Assembly: GCA_963786625.1 (NCBI GenBank)
Contig: CAWAZS010000002.1
Coordinates: 60,824 to 124,823 of the forward strand
Direction of reading: 5' to 3'
DNA from: CAIWHR01 sp963786625
GTDB taxonomy: Bacteria > Pseudomonadota > Gammaproteobacteria > Burkholderiales > Casimicrobiaceae
Length of the DNA: 64,000 nt
The notes below the pieces were generated by a model. The model saw nothing but the letters and a program-made list of their open reading frames with translations, did no database searches and was not told where the DNA came from. Position 1 is the first letter of the stretch. Each line of letters starts with the position of its first letter. Shown piece by piece: positions 1-5,954 of this stretch. Made by a program: the position numbers and the translations under genes.

Positions 1-2
1 TC

Positions 3-572
3 CTGGCCTCCTACCAAGAAATTTCGGCCTTTCTGGCAGATGTCGAACGCCGCGCCTTCAAGCAGGCGATGTTCGCGGTCCGCGACGAGCACAGCGCCCT
101 CGACGTGGTCCAGGATGCGATGCTCAAGCTGACGGAGAAATATTCGGAAAAGCCGGCGGCGGAGCTGCCGATGCTCTTCCAACGGATCCTGCAGAATACG
201 ATCCACGACCACTTTCGCCGCCAGAAGGTCCGTTCGACGTGGACCACGCTCCTGTCGGCGCTGGGAAAAGGTGACGAAAAGGACGACGATTTCGATCCGC
301 TGGAAACTTTGTCGGCAAAATCGGACTCGAACGCGAACGCCGATCCCGCGGAGCAGCTCGAACAAAGTCAGATTATGGCCATCATCGAGCAGGCGCTGGC
401 GCGGTTGCCCGCGCGTCAACGGGAAGCCTTTCTGTTACGTTACTGGGAAGAGCTCGATGTGGCGGAAACCGCTGCGGCGATGGGCTGTTCCGAGGGCAGT
501 GTGAAGACCCACTGCTCGCGCGCGGTTCATGCCCTGGCCCTGACGCTCAAGGCCAAAGGGGTGACACTATGA
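3..572 (+). CDS. ECF-like sigma-70 family RNA polymerase sigma factor (5' end outside window)
   Basis: This sigma factor would direct RNA polymerase core to a small set of promoters. The frame is open back to the window edge, so the start codon lies upstream; an internal ATG at 69 would remove part of region 2. Region 2 is visible in ALDVVQDAMLKL and the helix around ILQNTIHDHFRR, and the C-terminal region 4 helix-turn-helix reads AAAMGCSEGSVKTH. An acidic linker of about 50 residues separates the two. The stop overlaps the ATG of the DUF3619 gene by four bases, so the two are translationally coupled. In this family such a neighbour can be a membrane-anchored partner, but that role is inference here. 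Confidence 0.9.
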   Translation: MASYQEISAFLADVERRAFKQAMFAVRDEHSALDVVQDAMLKLTEKYSEKPAAELPMLFQRILQNTIHDHFRRQKVRSTWTTLLSALGKGDEKDDDFDPLETLSAKSDSNANADPAEQLEQSQIMAIIEQALARLPARQREAFLLRYWEELDVAETAAAMGCSEGSVKTHCSRAVHALALTLKAKGVTL

Positions 573-976
573 CCTCCAAAGATCATGATTTCGCAAAGAA
601 AATAGTCACCCTTCTCGATCAGGGGACGGCCGAGCTCAAGCCCGGGACCGCCTATCGCCTGCAGCTTGCCCGGCAGGAAGCGCTGGCGCGGCTCGCCGAC
701 CCCAAGCGCGCGGCCGATCTGCAGCTGGCCGGCGCGCATGCGTTCAGCGGGTCGGGAACCTCCGGTGGCGATCGCCGCTTCTGGGCGAGCGGCCGCCTCT
801 GGGTGGGGATCGCGTTGATCGCCGCAGCCGGTTTCGGCTATGAACAGTGGGTGGCCCATCAGCAGCTCAAGGAGCTGGAGGAAACGGACATCGCGATCCT
901 CTCTTCGGACCTGCCGATCGATGCCTATTTGGACCGGGGATTCCAGAATTGGCTGAATCACGCGGTGGACGAATAA
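569..976 (+). CDS. DUF3619 family single-pass membrane protein
   Basis: A 135-residue protein of a family typical of betaproteobacteria, found just downstream of a sigma factor gene. Residues 1-65 are soluble and carry a repeated Leu/Ala helix. One hydrophobic segment at about residues 76-92 (WVGIALIAAAGFGYEQW) is followed by a short tail ending near LPIDAYLDRGFQNWL. The ATG overlaps the sigma factor stop as ATGA, which fixes the start. Its position suggests it could hold the sigma factor at the membrane, but no anti-sigma signature is visible, so that is inference only. Confidence 0.85.
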   Translation: MTSKDHDFAKKIVTLLDQGTAELKPGTAYRLQLARQEALARLADPKRAADLQLAGAHAFSGSGTSGGDRRFWASGRLWVGIALIAAAGFGYEQWVAHQQLKELEETDIAILSSDLPIDAYLDRGFQNWLNHAVDE

Positions 977-1695
977 CCTGCCGTCTCGCGTTGGCGTTTG
1001 CACTTTCGGCCGGGCTGGTCGCGAGCGCGCTTGCGCAGCCGATCGGGATCGGTTCGCCGTCCTGGGCCGAGCTGCCGGCCGCCGAACGGCAGTTCCTCGC
1101 GCCGCTCGCCCCCGAGTGGGACAGGATGGACGCCCAGCGCAAGCAGAAGTGGCGGGGCATCGCGCAGCGGTATCCGCATATGCGCCCCGACGAGCAGCAA
1201 CGCGTGCGGCAGCAGATGTCGACGTGGGCGCAGCTGTCGCCCGAGCAGCGGCAAGCCGCCCGCGAGCGGTACAAGACCTTGAAGACGCTTCCGCCGGAAA
1301 AGAAGCAGGAAGTCCGGCAAAAGTGGGAGCAGTACCAGACGCTGCCCCCCGAAACCAGGCGCGAGCTCGCCACGAAGCCGCCGCCACCGGGAGCCAAGCC
1401 GGCGTCCCCGCCGGGAGTCCAGCCGGCTCCCGTACTGTCTCCGCCCCCGCGGCTGGTGCCGGGGGGGCCTCCGCCGCCCCCGGGCGCACCCCCGCCCCAG
1501 CTTGCGCCGGGCGGCGCAACGCTCCCGCTGGGGACACCGCCGCCGCGGCTCGTGCCAAGCGGACCGCCGCCACCCCCGGGCACGCCACCGCCGCGGCTCG
1601 TGCCAAGCGGACCGCCGCCACCCCCGGGCACGCCACCGCTGCAACCCGCGCCAGGCGGCGTATTGCCACCCTCGGGCGCCAACGCCACCAAGTGA
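949..1695 (+). CDS. DUF3106 domain secreted protein with proline-rich tail
   Basis: A probable periplasmic protein. A signal peptide (RLALAFALSAGLVASALAQ) precedes a DUF3106 region built of repeated Trp-, Pro- and Gln-rich helices such as LSPEQRQAARERYKTL and LPPEKKQEVRQKWEQY. The last 90 residues are proline-rich repeats ending near the stop. I chose TTG at 949, which follows a GGGG run and gives a normal basic leader; ATG at 847 would add residues inside the preceding gene and TTG at 991 is also possible. The gene continues the sigma/DUF3619 operon with a short overlap. Family function is unknown. Confidence 0.75.
   Translation: MAESRGGRITCRLALAFALSAGLVASALAQPIGIGSPSWAELPAAERQFLAPLAPEWDRMDAQRKQKWRGIAQRYPHMRPDEQQRVRQQMSTWAQLSPEQRQAARERYKTLKTLPPEKKQEVRQKWEQYQTLPPETRRELATKPPPPGAKPASPPGVQPAPVLSPPPRLVPGGPPPPPGAPPPQLAPGGATLPLGTPPPRLVPSGPPPPPGTPPPRLVPSGPPPPPGTPPLQPAPGGVLPPSGANATK
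1540..1635 (+). repeat. Two exact 48-bp tandem repeats encoding a proline-rich motif
   Basis: Bases 1540-1587 and 1588-1635 are identical 48-bp units, each encoding PPRLVPSGPPPPPGTP. Two more degenerate copies lie upstream from about 1441. The repeat keeps the reading frame, so copy-number change would alter only the length of the extracytoplasmic tail. Confidence 0.9.
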
Positions 1696-1702
1696 GCCCC
1701 GG

Positions 1703-2296
1703 GTGACGCGCGACGCGCCCGCGGCGCCGCCGGCGTCGCCGGTGGCGACGGGCAGCAAGCGTCCCCTGGCCCGGCTCCCGCGCCGGTTTGCCTCGCTCGG
1801 CTACGAAAGCCTGGTGCTCGCGGCCATCGCGCTGCTGACGGGCTTCCTGACGGCTCCGCTCGTTTCGCGTGTCGCCCCTGGGGCAACCGCGTTCCCGGTG
1901 CCTCCGCCCGGTGGCCGAGTGCTGTCGGCCTGCGGCGTATTCGTCGTCGTGGGCGCCTATTTCGTGTGGTCATGGACGGGCGGAAGGCGAACCCTGCCCA
2001 TGAAGACGTGGCGGATGTCGCTGGTGCGCGCCGATGCGCGGCCCGTCGACGCCCGAACCGCGATCACCCGCTACCTCGCCGCGTGGCTCGGCCCGGCGGC
2101 CGCGCTCGCCGCCTATGTCGCGCTGAAGCCCGCCGGCCTGGGCGCCCACGCTGCATGGCTGCTGGCCCTCAACTTCCTCTGGGCCTTCGTCGACCCCGAG
2201 CGCCAGTTCCTGCACGACCGGATCGCGGGGACGCGGATCGTCCTGTCGGACACCGCGGTTCGCCGGGAACGAGGACCATCGGCGCCATCCAGCTGA
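1703..2296 (+). CDS. RDD family membrane protein
   Basis: A protein of about 197 residues with the RDD family pattern: an Arg near the start of the first helix (RLPRRFASLGYESLVLAAIA) and Asp residues in the last loop (DPERQFLHDRIAGTRIV). Hydrophobic segments lie near residues 34-55, 70-90, 125-145 and 150-165. RDD proteins are poorly defined membrane proteins, some linked to ion transport. The GTG at 1703 lies eight bases after the DUF3106 stop, so it is the last gene of this operon. Start choice is moderately sure because the frame is open further upstream. Confidence 0.85.
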   Translation: MTRDAPAAPPASPVATGSKRPLARLPRRFASLGYESLVLAAIALLTGFLTAPLVSRVAPGATAFPVPPPGGRVLSACGVFVVVGAYFVWSWTGGRRTLPMKTWRMSLVRADARPVDARTAITRYLAAWLGPAAALAAYVALKPAGLGAHAAWLLALNFLWAFVDPERQFLHDRIAGTRIVLSDTAVRRERGPSAPSS

Positions 2297-2327
2297 CCCG
2301 ATCGGCCGATGCCAAGTCTCCGGCCGG

Positions 2328-3198
2328 TCAGGCCCGCGCGAGCGCCACGCCTACGCTGATCAGTGCCATTCCCGCAATCGCGAGCGCATCGAGCGTCTCG
2401 CCGAAGATCAGCCACGCCATCACGGCGGTCACTGCGGGAACGAGAAAGAAAAGCCTGGCGACATTCGCGGCGGCGCCGTGACGCAGCAGCCAGTAGAGGA
2501 GGCTGATCGCCCCGACCGACAGCACGACGACCGACCAGCCCAGCGCGAAGGCAAACTCCGGCGTCCAGCGCACCGGCACGTGCTCGAACGCGAGCGCGAG
2601 CGGCAGGTAGGCGCCCGCGCACGCGGCGAACTGGATCACGGCTCCCGTGCGCAGGTCGACGTGCGAGCAGAATCGCTTCTGGTAGAGCGTGCCCACGCTG
2701 ATGCCGCCGAGCGCGACCGCGGTGGCCACGAGCGCGGTGACATCGCCGGTCAGTCCGAGCTTGTGCCTGACGACCAGCCAGACTCCGGCCAGCCCCAGCA
2801 GCAGCCCCAGCCATTGCCGCGGCACGACGCGCTCGCCGAGCCACCCGCGTGCGATGGCAACCGTGACGATGGGCTGGAGCCCCACCAGCATCGCAGCCGT
2901 GCCGGCGGGCATGTCGGCGGCGAGCGCGACGAACACGCCGCCGAGATAAACGCCGTGGACCAGCCACGCCGCGACCGCGACGTGCCCGACCTGCGCGAAC
3001 GTGCCCGGCCACGGAGCACGGGTCGCCAATGCGACCAGCGGTCATCAGCGCGGCGACCAGCGCGAAGCGATACAGGAGAAAGGTCAGCGGGGGCGCGTAC
3101 GGGAGCCCGTACTTCGCCGCGATGAAGCCGGTGCTCCACAGCAGCACGAACAGCAGCGGGAACGCGGATTGCCTTCGCGCGTGGGCGGCGTCGCTCAT
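2328..3198 (-). CDS. EamA/DMT family inner-membrane transporter, one frameshift
   Basis: A drug/metabolite transporter of the EamA type with ten predicted helices in two repeats. The start at 3198 gives the classical first helix (FPLLFVLLWSTGFIAAKYGL). The frame is lost near 3040, where one extra base turns TAVALATRAPW into another frame. The rest runs cleanly to the TGA at 2328, with the second EamA repeat in VPAVTAVMAWLIFGETLDA. The protein sequence is otherwise intact, so I read the indel as an assembly error. Substrate cannot be told from sequence. It lies downstream of ppa on the same strand with a gap of about 120 bp. Confidence 0.85.
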
Positions 3199-3319
3199 GG
3201 GAATCGGGTGCCGCGCACATACCCGGCCATGCCGGACACGCGGCGGTCAGGCCCGACCGACTGCCCGCGCGCCTGCCACCGCGACAGCTCCTGCCGGCAA
3301 CGGCGGTGCAATGCGGCGT

Positions 3320-3870
3320 TCAGAAGTTCGGCTTCGGACTCGCCGCGTCGTAGCGCGCGATGCCTTCCAGAATCTCCCGTTTCGCTTCCTCGGCGCCGAC
3401 CCAGGCGGACACGCGCACCCATTTTCCGGGCTCGAGATCCTTGTAGTGCTCGAAGAAGTGCGCGATCTGCTGCGTCGTCATCTCGGGCAGGTCGCGCGGC
3501 GACTGCACGTTGCGATAGAGCGCCGGTCAGCTTGTCGATCGGCACCGCGAGCACCTTCGAATCGCCTCCCGCCTCGTCGTCCATCTTCAGCATGCCGATC
3601 GGCCGGCAGCGCACGACCACGCCCGTGATGAGCGGCATCGGCGAGAGGACCAGCACGTCGCACGGATCACCGTCGTGAGAGAGCGTGCGCGGAATGTAGC
3701 CGTAGTTGCACGGGTAGTGCATCGACGACGACATGAACCGGTCGACGAACACCGCGCCGGTTTCCTTGTCGACCTCGTATTTGATCGGATCCCCGCAGCA
3801 TCGGGATTTCGATGATGACGTTGCAGTCGTTCGGGACATCCTTGCCGGCGGGCACGCGGTCGAGGTTCAT
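3320..3870 (-). CDS. ppa: Inorganic pyrophosphatase, two frameshifts
   Basis: Cytoplasmic soluble family I pyrophosphatase hydrolysing PPi to two phosphates. The order is MNLDRVPAGKDVPNDCNVII, then after a frame change near 3797 DPIKYEVDKETGAVFVDRF and the signature DGDPCDVLV with its metal-binding aspartates, then after a second change near 3528 the C-terminal part ending in YDAASPKPNF. Each break is repaired by removing one base, giving about 180 residues, the usual length for bacterial enzymes. Since ppa is normally essential, both breaks are probably sequence errors. A minus-strand TATAAT lies about 35 bases before the ATG. Confidence 0.92.
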
Positions 3871-3903
3871 TGGCGGGAGGGCTCGTGTCGATGACGGACG
3901 GTG

Positions 3904-3909
3904 ATTATA
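3904..3909 (-). promoter_or_regulatory. Perfect -10 hexamer upstream of ppa
   Basis: The minus strand reads TATAAT here, 35 bases before the ppa start codon. No good -35 element is seen at 16-18 bases, so this is only a candidate promoter in the gap between ppa and the divergent DUF3047 gene. Confidence 0.4.
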
Positions 3910-3947
3910 CGGACCCCGGTGCGCGCGGCTGTATCATCGGCATCACG

Positions 3948-4765
3948 ATGGAACGTGGCCCCGGCCGGACCGATCGCGCGCGACCGAGCGGATCGCGATC
4001 CTCTCGTTGCCGCGCCGCTTGCCTGCTCGCGCCGCTCCTCGCGCTTGGCGCGGCCCTCGCGCCAGCGTCCGTCGCCGGCGCAGCCGGGCTTCGAGGCCGC
4101 GCCCCTGCCCGCGCCCTTCTCCGCCGGCAAGCCCGGCGCGGGATTGCCGCGGGGCTGGGAGCCCGTGAAGCTTTCCGCGAACAAGACGCCGACCGACTAC
4201 GCGCTGGTCGAGGACGGCGACGCGGTCGTGCTGCATGCGAAGGCGATCGCCGCCGCCAGCGGGCTCGCCCAGTTCACGGTCTTCGACGTTCGCAGCGCGC
4301 CCGTCGTCGAGTGGCGGTGGAAGGCCAGCTCGCTCGTCGACGGCGCCGACAACCGGGTCGCGGCGAAGGAGGACGCGCCGGCGCGGCTCCTGTTCGCGTT
4401 CGACGGCGACAAGTCGCAGCTGCCGCTGGTCGAGCGGGCCGTCTTCTACATCACCGAGAAGCTGTCCGGCCGCGAGTTGCCGTATGCGCTGCTGCAGTAC
4501 GTATGGGCCCGCCGGCTGCCCGTGGGCACGGTGATCGAGCACCCGTACACGCGCCGCGTGCGGATGATCGTCGTGGCGAGCGGCGCCGGCGGCGTCGGGC
4601 AAGTGGCAGCGCTTCTCGCGCAACGTCTACGACGACTACCGGCAGGCGTTCGACGAGGAGCCGGGCGATCTCACCGGCATCGGGGTGATGACCGACACCG
4701 ACAACACCAGCGGTTCCGTGGAAGCATGGTACGGCGACATCCGGTTCCGGCCCGCGGATCGGTAG
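3948..4765 (+). CDS. DUF3047 family secreted protein, two frameshifts
   Basis: A protein of about 270 residues with a signal peptide (CLLAPLLALGAALAPASVAGA) and a DUF3047 domain. Family hallmarks are visible: VEWRWKASSLVDGADN, ARLLFAFDGD, LPYALLQYVWA, then FSRNVYDDYRQAF and the strongly conserved GVMTDTDNTSGSVEAWYGDI near the end. The frame changes near 4078 (after the signal peptide) and near 4598; each is repaired by dropping one base. The family's beta-rich fold resembles a carbohydrate-binding module, but its function is unknown. It is transcribed away from ppa and ends convergent with the carbonic-anhydrase-like gene. Confidence 0.8.
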
Positions 4766-4809
4766 GGAACCGCCGCACGCATCCCGCGCCGAGGTTTCCC
4801 CGGCGTCCG

Positions 4810-5298
4810 TCAGTCCCCCGAACGCGCCCCGCTGCGGTACGCCGCTCCGTAGCGAACATAGATTTCCGCCGCCTGCGCGAACAGCTCGCGCTCCTGGGGC
4901 TTCACCTCGCGGAACGCGCATGCGGGGCGGCCCGCCCAGATCCACCCCTTCGCGACCACGGTGCCGGGCTCGACCAGGGCGCGCGCGCCGATGCAGCCGC
5001 CCTCCTCGACGATGACGCCGTCGCCGACCTGCGATCCCATCCCGATCAATGCGTGGTCCCCGACGATCGCCGCGCCCATGCGCACGTTGTGACCGACCGT
5101 CACGTCGGCGCCGATGACGAGCGGACCCCGCGCCGCATCGGTCACGAGCAGCGAGTTGTCCTGAATGTTGGTGCGCGGGCCGATCTCGACACGTGCGCCG
5201 CCGGCGACGACGACGCACCCGAAATAGACGCTCGCGTCGTCGGCCACCGCGACGTCGCCGACGAGCGCCGCAGTCGGCGCAATGTAGGCGCGACCCAC
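4810..5298 (-). CDS. Gamma-carbonic-anhydrase-like left-handed beta-helix domain (C-terminal half of a probable tandem protein)
   Basis: A hexapeptide-repeat domain of 162 residues. It begins at GTG 5298 as VGRAYIAPTAALVGDV and carries QDNSLLV, DVTVGHNVRMG and IGMGSQVGDGVIVEEG, ending in the helix that caps gamma-CA subunits. Of the three zinc histidines of the archaeal Cam enzyme, only the middle one (His117, in VTVGH) is kept; the positions of His81 and His122 are Val and Gly. The preceding 590 bp encode a second hexapeptide domain on the same strand. No stop codon lies in any frame across the junction, so both halves are probably one polypeptide broken by a single indel near 5300-5340. Confidence 0.8.
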   Translation of the reverse strand: MGRAYIAPTAALVGDVAVADDASVYFGCVVVAGGARVEIGPRTNIQDNSLLVTDAARGPLVIGADVTVGHNVRMGAAIVGDHALIGMGSQVGDGVIVEEGGCIGARALVEPGTVVAKGWIWAGRPACAFREVKPQERELFAQAAEIYVRYGAAYRSGARSGD

Positions 5299-5884
5299 CC
5301 GCGGGCGCGTCCGCGCCGCGCCCCGCGCGCTCGTCCCCGCCCGTCGGCAGGAGCGCTGCCGCGTCGAGCGGCGGCAGGTCGCCGGACGTCACCAGCGACG
5401 ACTTGCTGCGATTCCGGATGGCGTACGCCGCGGCCGCGAGATCCTCCGCCCCGACCTCGCGGACCGGCGTCGCCGGGTTGCCTTCGTAGACCCACCCGCC
5501 GGCAAGCCGCTTGCGCGGCGGCACGAGGCTGCCCGCGGTGATCACGGCCCCGGCGCCGACGTGCGCACCGTCCATGACGACGGCCGTGTCGCCAACGACG
5601 ACCCGATCCTCGACCGTGCACGCATGGACCAGCGCAAATCGTCCGACGGTGACGTCGTTGCCGACGATCGCCGGCAGCGTGCTGTCGGCGATATGCACGG
5701 TCGCCCGCTCGCCGAAGTAGACGTTGGCGCCGATCCGCACCCAGTCGCCATCGGCGCGCAGCATCGCATGGTCGCGCAGCACCAGGCCGGGACCGGCGAC
5801 GGTGCGGCCGACGATCGCCGCGGTCGGCGCACAATCCATCGGCGCGGCGACCGACGGCACGAAGTCGAGATAGCGGATGAGCAT
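5299..5884 (-). CDS. Gamma-carbonic-anhydrase-like left-handed beta-helix domain (N-terminal half of the tandem protein)
   Basis: Starting at ATG 5884 (MLIRYLDFVPSVAAPMDCAP), this domain shows hexapeptide turns such as VRIGANVYFGERATVH, IVGNDVTVGRFALVHACTV and VVMDGAHVGAGAVITAGSLV, then GNPATPVREV. It keeps histidines matching Cam His81 (ATVHIAD) and His122 (LVHACT) but has Arg in place of His117. Its frame runs on past 5298 without a stop, overlapping the second domain in another frame, which points to one indel in the Ala/Gly/Arg-rich linker. The ligand pattern is the mirror image of the downstream domain, so the two could share one metal site. Enzymatic function is not established. Confidence 0.7.
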
Positions 5885-5895
5885 CCTGTTGTGAT

Positions 5896-5953
5896 GGGGT
5901 CAGTGTAAGTTATCCGGCGATGCCGTTGTAGACGGATAACTTGCACTGACCCC
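5896..5953. repeat. REP-like palindrome between two minus-strand genes
   Basis: Two 20-base arms (5896-5915 and 5934-5953) are inverted copies with one mismatch, which would be a G-U pair in RNA, around an 18-base loop. The arm begins GGGGTCAGTG and fills nearly all of the 70-bp gap downstream of the mutase gene. The form resembles dispersed REP elements mobilised by RAYT-type Y1 transposases, and it could also act as a transcription terminator. Only one copy is in this window, so repetition is inferred. Confidence 0.6.
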
Positions 5954-5954
5954 G

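Noticed and set aside
3195..3870. Pseudogene call for inorganic pyrophosphatase
   Set aside because: Two one-base edits restore a full-length enzyme with all signature residues, and the gene is normally essential; sequence error is more likely.
4810..5298. Ordinary active gamma-carbonic anhydrase
   Set aside because: Two of the three zinc histidines are missing in this domain taken alone.
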